64,000 nucleotides of DNA from positions 1,178,001-1,242,000 of the forward strand of contig NZ_JAKFFT010000002.1 of the NCBI RefSeq assembly GCF_021502655.1, given 5' to 3'. This document shows positions 17,574 to 27,500 of the stretch, piece after piece. The DNA is from Dyadobacter sp. CY347. Lineage in GTDB: Bacteria > Bacteroidota > Bacteroidia > Cytophagales > Spirosomataceae. Positions within the stretch are counted from its first letter, which is position 1. The number at the start of each line of letters is the position of its first letter. Below the pieces are notes generated by a model, which searched no databases, was not told the origin of the DNA, and saw only the letters and a list, made by a program, of their open reading frames with translations. The position numbers and the translations under genes are program-made.

Positions 17574-18569
17574 ATGGGACAAAATAATGATCAGGGAGCA
17601 TTGCAGCAGCCAATTGGCTCAGGGTTTAATGCAGCATCAATAGCAAATGATGTAATCCGGGGAATCAACCTGACGGGTAAGATCGCCATCGTAACCGGAG
17701 GCAATACTGGAATAGGCCTGGAAACCACAAGGGTTTTGGCCAAAGCAGGCGCCACAGTAATCGTCCCGGCCAGGGACATAGAAAAGGCACGAAAAAATCT
17801 TGAAGGCATTCCGAATGTAGAGTTGGGGAAAATTGACTTTATGGATCTGGCTTCCATTGATGCGTTTGCCGAAAGCTTTATCGCGACGGGGCGGCCGCTC
17901 CATTTGCTGATCAATAATGCCGGCATCATGTGGGTGCCGCTGCGCAGGGATATTCGGGGTATCGAATCGCAACTGGCAACCAATTATTTAGGTCAATATC
18001 AGCTCACGGCACGCTTGTGGCCCGCGCTTAAAAAGACCAGCGGCGCGCGGGTTGTCAATGTATCGTCGCTTGGGCATCAAATGGCTCCATTTGACTTCGA
18101 AGATCCTAATTTTTTACACCATGAATATCAGACCTTACAGGCTTACGGGCAATCTAAAACAGCCTGTAATTTGTTCACCCTGGCACTGGATGACATTGGA
18201 AAACAGTTCAATGTGCGCGCATACTCGTTACATCCCGGCTCCATACATGGCACCGAGCTGGGCAGGGATGCCTCATTAGAGTTGTTTCAGCAAATGGGCT
18301 TTATGGATTCAGACGGTAATCTGCTGCCGGAAGTATTAGCCTCCCTGAAAACAATCCCGCAAGGGGCCGCCACAACCGTTTGGTGCGCTACCAGCCCAAT
18401 GCTCGAAAACATCGGTGGCGTGTATTGCGAGGACGCGGATGTGGCTGCGCTTAGCCAGGAAGGTGATGCGGGGCACAGTGGCGTAAAACTTTATTCCATG
18501 GATATGGAAAGCGCCAGGAAGTTGTGGGCGTGGAGCGAACAGATCACAGGCGTATTATATTATCTTTAA
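17574..18569 (+). CDS. Short-chain dehydrogenase/reductase
   Basis: 331 residues from ATG 17574; an earlier TTG at 17544 is not needed. Classical SDR: cofactor motif TGGNTGIGLE near residue 43, NNAG in LLINNAGIMWVPL, the Ser in VVNVSSLG, and YGQSKTACN carrying the YxxxK catalytic pair. The shape matches the WW-domain oxidoreductase/retinol-dehydrogenase-like branch that is frequent in bacteria. It is cytoplasmic and reduces or oxidises a carbonyl with NAD(P). The next gene, an AraC-type regulator 39 bases downstream, may control it; the two are probably one unit. Confidence 0.9.
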   Translation: MGQNNDQGALQQPIGSGFNAASIANDVIRGINLTGKIAIVTGGNTGIGLETTRVLAKAGATVIVPARDIEKARKNLEGIPNVELGKIDFMDLASIDAFAESFIATGRPLHLLINNAGIMWVPLRRDIRGIESQLATNYLGQYQLTARLWPALKKTSGARVVNVSSLGHQMAPFDFEDPNFLHHEYQTLQAYGQSKTACNLFTLALDDIGKQFNVRAYSLHPGSIHGTELGRDASLELFQQMGFMDSDGNLLPEVLASLKTIPQGAATTVWCATSPMLENIGGVYCEDADVAALSQEGDAGHSGVKLYSMDMESARKLWAWSEQITGVLYYL

Positions 18570-18608
18570 ATGTTCACGCATGTCGCGCAGGCATGAGAAA
18601 CCGGTAAT

Positions 18609-19439
18609 ATGGAACACATTTCAAAATATTTGACCAAAGAGATTAAGCTTTCCAGTTATGATGACAAGCTGTTCAAATCGGATTTAATGTTCGATGATCA
18701 CATGCTGATCTGGTTTATTTCAGGTGAAACCAAAATCATCCAGGCGGACTTGACGTATTACTTCAAGGCCGGTGACATTTTCCTGATTCCCAGAAATCAG
18801 CTGGCGACCATTGTTAACTATCCGAAAAACGGACAGCCTCATAAAACAGTGGTCATGCATTTGTCCAGAGAACGACTTAAACGGTTTTACGAAAAGGTAG
18901 AGATAGAGAAAGCCAGCCACCCTGAGCAAAAGATTTTCAGTTTTAACGATCATCCATATCTGGAAAGTTGTCTGGCTTCGCTGATTCCTTACTTTGATAT
19001 AACAGGCCAGTTTCCCGAGAGTATCGCGACATTGAAAATTACCGAAGCCATTACAATTTTAAGGGAAATCGACAAAACCGTAGACAGTGTGCTGGCGAAC
19101 TTTGATGACCCCGGAAAAATTGATCTGGTCGACTTTATGCAACGAAATTTTATGTTCAATATGCCAATAGAAAAACTGGGTTATCTGACTGGCCGGAGTT
19201 TATCGACATTTCACAGGGATTTCAGGAAATCGTTCCATGTTACACCGCAGAAATGGCTTACAGATAAAAGGCTGGAACTGGCGTATTATCAATTAGCGGA
19301 AAAAAAGAAAAAACCCACAGAAGTGTATCTCGAAGTGGGTTTTGAAGATCTCTCCCATTTTTCTTTCGCATTCAAAAAGAAATACGGGATGGCACCAACT
19401 CAAATAACTGGATTTTCTTCTCCCGTCAACAGCCCATAA
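18609..19439 (+). CDS. AraC-family transcriptional regulator
   Basis: 276 residues. The N-terminal half is a cupin-like sensing domain (AGDIFLIPRNQLATI, VVMHLSRERLKRF) and the C-terminal 100 residues form the double helix-turn-helix: MPIEKLGYLTGRSLSTFHRD, then EVYLEVGFEDLSHFSFAFKK, the usual second motif, followed by YGMAPTQ. Lysines in ELAYYQLAEKKKKP replace the more usual acidic linker. It follows the SDR gene closely and may regulate it. Its last 40 bases overlap the 3' end of the DHFR-like gene on the other strand. Confidence 0.9.
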   Translation: MEHISKYLTKEIKLSSYDDKLFKSDLMFDDHMLIWFISGETKIIQADLTYYFKAGDIFLIPRNQLATIVNYPKNGQPHKTVVMHLSRERLKRFYEKVEIEKASHPEQKIFSFNDHPYLESCLASLIPYFDITGQFPESIATLKITEAITILREIDKTVDSVLANFDDPGKIDLVDFMQRNFMFNMPIEKLGYLTGRSLSTFHRDFRKSFHVTPQKWLTDKRLELAYYQLAEKKKKPTEVYLEVGFEDLSHFSFAFKKKYGMAPTQITGFSSPVNSP

Positions 19440-19969
19440 TTAAGCAATATCGCCCCGGAGCCGAATGTTTTGGTGTTCAGGAGCTTCCAATGCGTCCTGT
19501 CATTTATTTTATCAAATAATAACATGCCTTTCCCTGCAATGACGGGATGGATCATGAGCTGGAATTCGTCGATTAATCGGAGATTGATTAGGGCGATGAT
19601 TAAACTGCGGCTGCCGACCAGAATGTCCTTGCCGGGCTGTTGTTTGAGGTAGAGAACTTCTTCTTTCAGGCCCCGTTGTGCGATCCTCGCAGTTTCCCAG
19701 TCTGCATTTTGCAGGGTGTTCGAAAATACAACTTTCTGAATGCGGTCCATGCTTATTGCAAAGTCATCCGTGTCCTTTTCGCCGGTCGGGTTGTCTACTA
19801 TGGTTTTCCAGTATTGCATCAACTGATAAGTGATCCTTCCATACAAGGCCGTATCTCCGCTTTCCATCAGTTCGGCGTAATGCTGGTGTATTTCACCGTC
19901 GGGACTGACTGCCGTATGGTCGCAAATCCCGTCGAGCGTTATATTCATTGCTGCAACTATCTTTCTCAT
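19400..19969 (-). CDS. Dihydrofolate reductase family (RibD C-terminal-like) protein
   Basis: 189 residues opening with MRKIVAAMNITLDGICDH, the start of the RibD-C/DHFR-like family, with YGRITYQLMQYW, KVVFSNTL, the LKQQPGKDILVGSRSL nucleotide-binding segment, and FQLMIHPVIAGKGMLLFD. These are cytoplasmic NADPH-binding proteins, often of unknown substrate, distinct from true FolA. The full family length is present. It overlaps the AraC gene tail to tail by 40 bases. Confidence 0.9.
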   Translation of the reverse strand: MRKIVAAMNITLDGICDHTAVSPDGEIHQHYAELMESGDTALYGRITYQLMQYWKTIVDNPTGEKDTDDFAISMDRIQKVVFSNTLQNADWETARIAQRGLKEEVLYLKQQPGKDILVGSRSLIIALINLRLIDEFQLMIHPVIAGKGMLLFDKINDRTHWKLLNTKTFGSGAILLNYGLLTGEENPVI

Positions 19970-20082
19970 GATCTTTTGCGTTTAGTTTAACACACTTGAA
20001 CAATCACAAAAATACGCGGACGTGATCTGGGTTTGTGAAGTCATTTCGATCAAATTCAGGGGGCATTCGGGACATGTTATTA

Positions 20083-20100
20083 CCTCCACGCGTGCGGAGG
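20083..20100 (-). other. Small hairpin downstream of the sensor gene
   Basis: CCTCC and GGAGG flank an 8-base centre rich in GC, about 59 bases past the sensor stop in its own direction. No T run follows on the minus strand, so termination is doubtful. Confidence 0.25.
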
Positions 20101-20158
20101 CCCGAGAATAATTTCTCAAAATCCCACCGCCATATAAATGCATCTTCCAACAAAAGTG

Positions 20159-23100
20159 CTACCTCACTGACGTTCCCGCATCATGGTGTCTGCGCTTTTT
20201 AGTTTTATACTCCGTTGGCAGCATGTTGAACTTGGCTTTAAAGGATTTTGCAAAATAATTCGGTGCTGTAAATCCGGTCATGTAGGAGATCTGCGAAATG
20301 CTTAAATCGCTGTTTTCCAAAAGTAATGCTGCCTTTTCCAGTTTAATGGAACGGATGAACTCGATGGGGGTCTGTCCGCTCATTTCCAGAACTTTACTGT
20401 ACAATGTTCCCCGGCTCATGCCGACGTGCTTACTTAAATTTTCCACGCTAAGCTGGGCTGTGTGCAGGTTATCCTCAATGTACGACAGCATATCTTTGAG
20501 CAGCTTTTCCTGGCTCGATTCCATTTGCGGCGCTTCGCCCGAAACCTGTATATGGCGGGAATAAACGCCTTTCAGAAGCCGGTTAAGGAGAATTAAATTA
20601 TTGATCTTGGCATTCAGGATGTCAAAATTGAATGGTTTGGTCAGGTAATCGTTCGCGCCCGAATTAAGCCCTTCCAGTTGCTGCTGCTCACCGGTGGAGG
20701 CAGTCAGGAGAATGATCGGAATGTGTTTGGTTCGCTTGTCAGACTTGATTTTCTGGCTTAAAGCAATCCCGTCCATTTCGGGCATGGCCACGTCGCTTAC
20801 GATCAGTTCGGGATGATGGCTGAGCGTTTTTTGCCACCCTTCCTTACCATTGCTCGCCTCGATAACATGGTAAAAGGGCATCAGACTTTCTTTCAGATAA
20901 TGCCTGAATTCGTCATTGTCCTCAATGATCAGGACGTTGGACGGATCTTCCAGATTGCCTTTTTCTGATTTGCCAAAGCTGTTTTCTGTTTCAATGAGCG
21001 TTTGAGGCGATAACGCCGGTTGCTCAGCCAAAGGAAGAATTTGTTCCGCAATAGGAAGCTCCACGGTAAAAGCGCTGCCCGCTCCGGGTTGACTGGCTAC
21101 ATTTATTTTACCCTGGTGGAGCTGAACAAACTCACGCACAATGGATAAGCCAATGCCGCTGCCCTGGTTCAGGACGGTCAGGTCAGTATCGCTTTGAAAA
21201 AACCGGTCAAAGATCTTTTCATGCTGATCTTCCGCAATGCCGATTCCGTTGTCCGAAATGTTGATTCGCAGCCAGGATTTTCCTTCGGAATCAGTTTGCT
21301 GACTAACATTTAAAGCCACTTCACCGCCTTTCGGGGTGAATTTAAATGCATTGGAAAGCAAGTTAAACAAAACACGTTCAAGCTTGTCGGCATCAAAATC
21401 CATCACAAGCTGATCCAGCGAACTCTCGATTTTAAACTGAATCCCTTTCCTGATCGAAAGGTCACTGAACTGGTCACAGGTGTCTTTGATAAACAAAATA
21501 ATGTCCCTGCGTTTCAGATCCAGCTTCACTTCCTGTTCCTGCATATTTTTGAAATCCAGGAGCTGATCCACGAGGTTCAGCAGCCTTTTGGCATTTCGTT
21601 TAATGGCATTCACAGGCGGATGCAGCTCTGTGGATTTGGTCTTCACGAGCAGGTTGTCGACGGGAGCCAGAATGAGCGAAATCGGAGTCCTGAACTCGTG
21701 GCTCAAATTGGTCAAAAACTTGATCTTCATCCGGTCCAGTTCCTGCGCCCGCTCCACTTCCGCGCGTTGCTGCTGCTCTCTGAATTGCCTTTGCAGTTTC
21801 TGGATCCCCCGGCGCCGCATATAGAAAACAATCGCAAATGGCGCAAGAATGTAAAAAATGTATGCGTATATAGTCAGATAAAATGGTGGTTTGACGATCA
21901 CCGCCACCGATTTCGTTTGCGGACTCCAGTTGATGCCATCCCCGCTGGCCTGCACTTCAAAAACGTATTTGCCCGGGCTCAAATTGGTATAACTGGCAAA
22001 GTTGGTCAGTCCCGTTTCGGTCCATTCCGACTGCATCCCCACCAGCCGGTGCCGGTAATGCATCTGTTTCGGATTGGTATAATCCAGCGCAGCAAAACCG
22101 ATGGAGAAATTCTGTTTGTAATCCAAACTGATGGTTTTGGCGACAGCAATATCGGCGTCGATAAAATTGGAATCTGCGGGCGTAATGCTGCGGTTACCGA
22201 TTTTCAGGTCTTTTAAAATGATAGGCGGAATACGCTTGCTGCTGGGCAAACTTCGGGTATCAATGTAGTTGAACCCTGCGATGCCGCCGAAAAAAAGCGT
22301 GTTATCAGCAGCTCGTATGCCCGAGCCAAGCACAAATGTTCTGTCCTGAATGCCGTTATAGGAAGTGTAGTTAATGAATTTCTTATTTTTCAGATCAAAA
22401 TAGCTGATTCCCTGGTTGGTACTCACCCAAATCCGGCCTTGCGCATCTTCCAGAACCTTGTTGACAATGTTGCTGGCCAGACCTTCCTTAGCGCCGTAAG
22501 TCATGAACTTTCTGGTGCGCGGATTGTATAGCGCCAGGCCTTCACCCGACGTGCCCGCCCACATATTTCCCTTGCTGTCTTCCAAAAGTGAAAAAACAAT
22601 GTTGCTTGGCAGATCACTGGTCTGCCGGTCGAGCAGCAGCGACTTTTGCGTGACCGGGTCAAAAACAGCAATGCCGGTTCCGTGCGAAGCGATCCAGAGT
22701 TTTCCCTTGCGGTCGAGCAGTAAATCCCGGATGTAACCATTGAGCGGAATGTTCCGCTGTAACACTGGAATGCCCGCATCGTGTAACCTTGTGAAGCTTT
22801 TAGTTGCAAGATCAAATAAATGCACACCACCACCATTCGTGCCCACCCACAATTTGCCTGACTTGTCCTTTTCAAGGCAAAAAATCTCGTTGTTATTGAG
22901 GCTGGATGAATCTTTTCCCCTCAGATATTGCGTATAACCGCCTGTTTTTGGATTAAACTGAAAAAGCCCGTCCTGAAAAGTCCCGATCCAAAGCGCGTCG
23001 CTTGCGACGAGCTCCAATGTCAGAATGGCAAGCCCGGATGCTGCATTCTTGTTTTTGGGGTTGATGGGAAATTTCTTGAAGAGATTGGTCTCTCGGTTGT

Positions 23101-24283
23101 ATAGATTCAGCCCGCCGCCATCTGTGCCTACAAATAACTCGCCCGATTCCGTTTGGGCAAATGACGTTACAAATGGCCCACTCAAACCATACGGATCATT
23201 CACATCCGACCGTTTCAAACCGAAAATCGCCAGGTTTTTGTCATACTTATTGACGCCGCCCTTGTAAGTGCCGAGCCAGCAAATGCCTTCATTATCAAAC
23301 AATATGCTTCGAACCGACTTGTTGCTTAGACTAAACTGCGTCCTGGCATCCGGGCCGTAGCGCGTAATGTTGCCGTTTTGAATATCGAGCATGTTCAGCC
23401 CGGCATCAGTGCAAATCCACAGGTGCTTTTCATTTTCCCATGTTACTGCAAACACCATATTAGTGCTCAGGGAGTTCTTATTATTGGGTTCGTATTTTAA
23501 ATGTTTGATAATCTGCCCATTCGCATTCAATTTGAACACCCCGCTGAATGTGCCGGCCCAAATGTTCCCATCGCGGTCCTCTACAATGGATTTCACTGTG
23601 CGCGCACCGGCTTCATCGGGCATTGATTGCAAATAATTGATGTATTCTTCGCTTTTATCAGCAGGATCTATTTTAAACAGCCCGTTTCTTGTTCCGATCC
23701 AAACCCTTTTTCTGCTGTCGATGGCAATGGCGAGGATCATTCCCTTGGAGATCTGGTCGGGCATGTTGGGCCTGGATGCAAATGTGCTGATCTGATGGCT
23801 TTCCGGGTCAACATTGATCAATCCCGCCGTTGTTCCCACCCAAAGTTTTCCGGTCACATCACTGGTAATGCTGATGACGCTGTGCGGGGAAGGGATGCTT
23901 TCAAAAGAATCTTTCCTCCGGTTGTAAAGGTGTAATCCGCCTTCGATCGTACCGATCCAGATCCGTCCTTTCCGATCCTGGTGCAGGCAGGAAATGTCAT
24001 TGGATCTTAATGAGGACGAATCCTTTTTATCGTGCCGGTAAACCATTACGTCGGTGCCGTCGAACCGGCTCAATCCATCGTCCGTTCCAAACCACATTAA
24101 CCCATACCGATCTTTCAAAATTGCCGTCACAGTATTGGACGATAATCCGTCCGTTGAAGTCAGTGAAGTGAATTTGGGTTCGGCAGGCTGCGCCCATACA
24201 GGAAATGTCGAAGCACAGCATGCTATGAGGAAACAGATAAAACGGAATGTGAGAAGAATCTCCGAACGCATGGATATAAACAT
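20159..24283 (-). CDS. Hybrid two-component system sensor/regulator (HTCS) of the xylan locus
   Basis: 1374 residues. Signal peptide (about 8-31), then a two-propeller periplasmic sensor of about 14 reg_prop blades (33-690, for example MWFGTDDGLSRFDG, IWIGTIEGGLHLY), a Y_Y_Y domain (about 715-798), one membrane helix (802-822), a histidine kinase with H862 in LSHEFRTP and ATPase boxes NLLSNAFKFTP, DNGIGI and GSGIGLSIV, a receiver domain with D1164 (SDVAMPEMDG) and K1216, and a C-terminal AraC HTH (1275-1362). Periplasmic oligosaccharides bind the propellers and switch on the locus. It is divergent from SusC with a 305-base gap, the usual place for the regulator of its own locus. An internal ATG at 24271 is an equally good start. 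Confidence 0.95.
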   Translation of the reverse strand: MFISMRSEILLTFRFICFLIACCASTFPVWAQPAEPKFTSLTSTDGLSSNTVTAILKDRYGLMWFGTDDGLSRFDGTDVMVYRHDKKDSSSLRSNDISCLHQDRKGRIWIGTIEGGLHLYNRRKDSFESIPSPHSVISITSDVTGKLWVGTTAGLINVDPESHQISTFASRPNMPDQISKGMILAIAIDSRKRVWIGTRNGLFKIDPADKSEEYINYLQSMPDEAGARTVKSIVEDRDGNIWAGTFSGVFKLNANGQIIKHLKYEPNNKNSLSTNMVFAVTWENEKHLWICTDAGLNMLDIQNGNITRYGPDARTQFSLSNKSVRSILFDNEGICWLGTYKGGVNKYDKNLAIFGLKRSDVNDPYGLSGPFVTSFAQTESGELFVGTDGGGLNLYNRETNLFKKFPINPKNKNAASGLAILTLELVASDALWIGTFQDGLFQFNPKTGGYTQYLRGKDSSSLNNNEIFCLEKDKSGKLWVGTNGGGVHLFDLATKSFTRLHDAGIPVLQRNIPLNGYIRDLLLDRKGKLWIASHGTGIAVFDPVTQKSLLLDRQTSDLPSNIVFSLLEDSKGNMWAGTSGEGLALYNPRTRKFMTYGAKEGLASNIVNKVLEDAQGRIWVSTNQGISYFDLKNKKFINYTSYNGIQDRTFVLGSGIRAADNTLFFGGIAGFNYIDTRSLPSSKRIPPIILKDLKIGNRSITPADSNFIDADIAVAKTISLDYKQNFSIGFAALDYTNPKQMHYRHRLVGMQSEWTETGLTNFASYTNLSPGKYVFEVQASGDGINWSPQTKSVAVIVKPPFYLTIYAYIFYILAPFAIVFYMRRRGIQKLQRQFREQQQRAEVERAQELDRMKIKFLTNLSHEFRTPISLILAPVDNLLVKTKSTELHPPVNAIKRNAKRLLNLVDQLLDFKNMQEQEVKLDLKRRDIILFIKDTCDQFSDLSIRKGIQFKIESSLDQLVMDFDADKLERVLFNLLSNAFKFTPKGGEVALNVSQQTDSEGKSWLRINISDNGIGIAEDQHEKIFDRFFQSDTDLTVLNQGSGIGLSIVREFVQLHQGKINVASQPGAGSAFTVELPIAEQILPLAEQPALSPQTLIETENSFGKSEKGNLEDPSNVLIIEDNDEFRHYLKESLMPFYHVIEASNGKEGWQKTLSHHPELIVSDVAMPEMDGIALSQKIKSDKRTKHIPIILLTASTGEQQQLEGLNSGANDYLTKPFNFDILNAKINNLILLNRLLKGVYSRHIQVSGEAPQMESSQEKLLKDMLSYIEDNLHTAQLSVENLSKHVGMSRGTLYSKVLEMSGQTPIEFIRSIKLEKAALLLENSDLSISQISYMTGFTAPNYFAKSFKAKFNMLPTEYKTKKRRHHDAGTSVR

Positions 24284-24361
24284 GTTAAATGCAGGTCCTA
24301 AGACGAAAGTTATCCCAAAAATGCAAGTTTGTCTCAGAATCGGGCATTTTTTTGGCCCTTT

Positions 24362-24393
24362 TGAACAATTGTATCCATAATATGAACAAATGT
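24362..24393 (+). promoter_or_regulatory. Phased direct repeats TGAACAAnTGT, candidate regulator site
   Basis: TGAACAATTGT at 24362-24372 and TGAACAAATGT at 24383-24393 differ at one base and start 21 bp apart, two helical turns. They end 26 bases before the candidate -7 element of the SusC gene. AraC-type HTH domains of hybrid regulators bind such repeats, so this is the best candidate site for the divergent sensor. Inference from position and pattern. Confidence 0.5.
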
Positions 24394-24419
24394 GCTCACA
24401 CCAGGCTGCCTCGCTGCGC

Positions 24420-24427
24420 TACTTTTG
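24420..24427 (+). promoter_or_regulatory. Candidate -7 element of first SusC (TACTTTTG)
   Basis: TACTTTTG fits TAnnTTTG. At the expected 19-bp distance the sequence is ACA rather than TTG, which would suit an activator-dependent promoter. Confidence 0.4.
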
Positions 24428-24588
24428 TCGACAATTAATTAAATAATATCTGGAAAAAGTGATGCACAAATTTTAGGCCCGAAAGCCAAAGTTACATCCA
24501 TTTTAAATCTTGTCAAATTGACACTTTTCTAACAACACCAATTAAGCCAAATGATCCAATCTCATCTAAACATCAAATCATACACAAA

Positions 24589-27500
24589 ATGCATGAACGT
24601 TTATTAACCCATAATAAGCTGGCCAGACTACTAGGTTTTTCTGGCCTTCCGATCCTGTTGCTGGGAGGCGTTTCTATGGATGCCGTTGCCGGCAGCGCTG
24701 CATGGGCAGACTACGGCACCAGGCACCGGTCGGCGCCAGCGGCTGATATTGAAGTCACGGGAAAAGTCACCGGCCCGGACGGTGAGGCGCTTCCGGGCGC
24801 TAATGTGCTCATCAAGTCAACCACGCGAGGCACAAGTGCAGACCAGGACGGAAATTTCAGACTAACCGTTCAGGATGCCAATGCGGTGCTCGTCTTCTCC
24901 CTGGTTGGTTACGCGCCGAAAGAAGTGGTCGTAGGCACGCAACAGATCATTAATGTAACCCTGGCCGTTGACAACAAAACGCTGGATGAAGTGGTTGTGG
25001 TGGGATACGGCGTTCAGCGGAAACGTGACGTGACGGGTTCTGTGGTTTCAGTGAGTGAAAGTACATTAAAGGAAGTGCCTGCGCCAAACCTGGTGAGTCA
25101 GCTAAAAGGCCGCGCGGCCGGAGTTTCGATCATTAGTAACGGAAGCACGCCAGGTTCTCAGGGTCAGATCAGGATTCGTGGAAACCGGACATTAACAACC
25201 AGTTCAGGATCAAGCGATGGTCTCGACGGGCCGCTTGTAGTGGTGGACGGAATTCCGTTTGGTGGGTTGAATGACATTAACCCGGATGATATTTTGAGTC
25301 TGGAAGTTTTGAAAGACGCCTCTGCCACTGCCATTTACGGTTCACGCGGCGCGGGCGGTGTGATTTTAGTCACGACCAAAAGAGGAAAAATCGGCAAGCC
25401 AGTTTTCAGTTACGACGGCTATCACGGACAAACGCAGGTAATGGGCAAATTCAATGTTATGAATGGCCAGGAATATGCGCAGTTTAAAGCCGATGCGGCC
25501 AAATACAACCGCACAGCGCCGGGAACGTCGGGTTATTTGCTTACCCAAAAAGAACAGGAAGCACTCGATAACGGCGTGTCCACGGATTGGCAGGACCTGA
25601 TTTACAAACCAGGCTTTATGACCAACCATCAATTGGGGTTGCAAGGCGGTGTTGAAAATACGCAATACTCGCTTGGATTAGGTTATTTCAATGAAACGGG
25701 GATTATTCCAAACCAGAGTTTCCAGCGTTTTAATATCCGTGCAACCATTGATCAGAAGATTGGTAAAAACGTTAAAATCGGCCTTAATACGCTGAATACG
25801 TTGTCTTATACGAATACGCCCGGCGGCGGCGGTGTTCCGGGCGGGTTAGTAAGGCTTACTCCACTGGCATCACCTTACAATGCAGACGGAACATTAAATA
25901 CATTTCCAGCCGAAGGTTCCATAGATGCGGCGATCGTAAGTCCGCTGACGATCATGAGCAAAAAGGAATCTGCTTTGGGACGCACGCGGTCAATCAGGAC
26001 ATTTAACAGCCTTTACGCGGAAGTCAACATTCTTCCGGGACTGAAATATCGTTTCAATGCGGGTCTCAATTTCAGCCAGTCCAATTTGAATAATTACAAT
26101 GGGCCGCTGACTTATTTTAATACATCCACGACGCAAGCGGGCTCCACAGCCGAGATCAGCAACACGGAATACTGGGATGTGAACCTGCAACATTTGCTTT
26201 ATTTCGATAAAACATTTGCGGATAAGCACAAACTGGGTTTCACAGCGCTTTATGAATATACCAAAAACCACTCGCTGGGAAGCCGCTTCACGGTAACGGG
26301 CGTGCCTGCCGATTACATCAAAACTTCCAATTTCTCGCTCGCAGCCGGTCAGCCTGTTGCACCTTCGGATTTTGGTAACTCGTTCTCGGAAACCGGATTG
26401 CTGTCGTACATGGGAAGGCTTAATTATAGCTTTGCAGACAAATATTTGCTGACGTTGACATTACGCCGTGATGGTTCTTCCACATTATCTCCAGCCAACC
26501 AGTATTTCAATTATCCTGCGATCGGCTTAGGGTGGAATGTAGTAGAAGAAGGTTTTATGAAATCGGTTCCATTTATTTCCAATCTTAAACTGCGCGGTGG
26601 CTGGGGAATTTCCGGCAACCGGAATGTAGGCGCTTACTCGACATTGGGCGCATTATCTGCGGGTTATTACAACTTCGGACTGGGCACAGCCGGGCAACAA
26701 CTGGCTTACACCGTAACGAGCTTGCCGTCAAGCGACCTGAGCTGGCAGTCGACCTCGCAGGTGGACATAGGAATTGATTTCGGTTTGTTCAACAACCGCA
26801 TTACGGGTTCGGTAGACTGGTATCACCAGAAAACCAAGGACATTCTTCTGTCCGTGCCGCTTCCTCCGAGCAATGGTGCGGGTTCTACGCTGAAAAATTT
26901 GGGTAGAACAGAAGGGAAAGGATTGGAAGTTGCTGCCAGCTTTGAAATCGTAAGAAAACCAAAAGGCTTTAATTGGAGCATTGATGCAACTTATTTCTTC
27001 AACCGGGAAAAAATCACGCAGCTGACCACACCGGATGAAAAATCCAACCTCGGCGCAGGATGGTTCGTAGGACAGCCGCTTTCAGTGATTTTTGATTATA
27101 AAAAACTGGGCATCTGGCAAACCGCAGACGCGGAGAACGGAACATTGGCGCAACAGACTTCACCCGTTCAATTTGCAGGACAGATCCGGGTGGAAGATTT
27201 GAATGGCGACGGAAAGATCGACGCAAACGACCGCCAGATCCTGGGCAATTTCCAGCCCAAATGGGAGGGAGGGCTAACGAGCCGGTTCAGTTTCAGGAAC
27301 TTTGACGCATCCGTTGTGACCTATGCAAGAATGGGCATGAAAGTGCTTGTGCCTTATCTGACAGGTAACTCCACGGGTTCCGGCGGTTTTGCGTTCTTCA
27401 ATCAGGGCCGTGTAAATCAGGTGAAAACAGATTACTGGACTGAAACCAACCCGACGAACGCATTCCCGGCGCCTGATGCCGGTGGCGCTGTGGCCAATTT

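Larger units (their letters stand above)
24284..24588. other. Divergent regulator/SusC intergenic region
   Basis: A 305-base AT-rich region with the direct repeats at 24362-24393 and a -7-like element at 24420-24427. No gene, RNA or terminator was found. If the -7 element is used, the SusC mRNA has a leader of about 155 bases with no evident structure. Confidence 0.5.
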
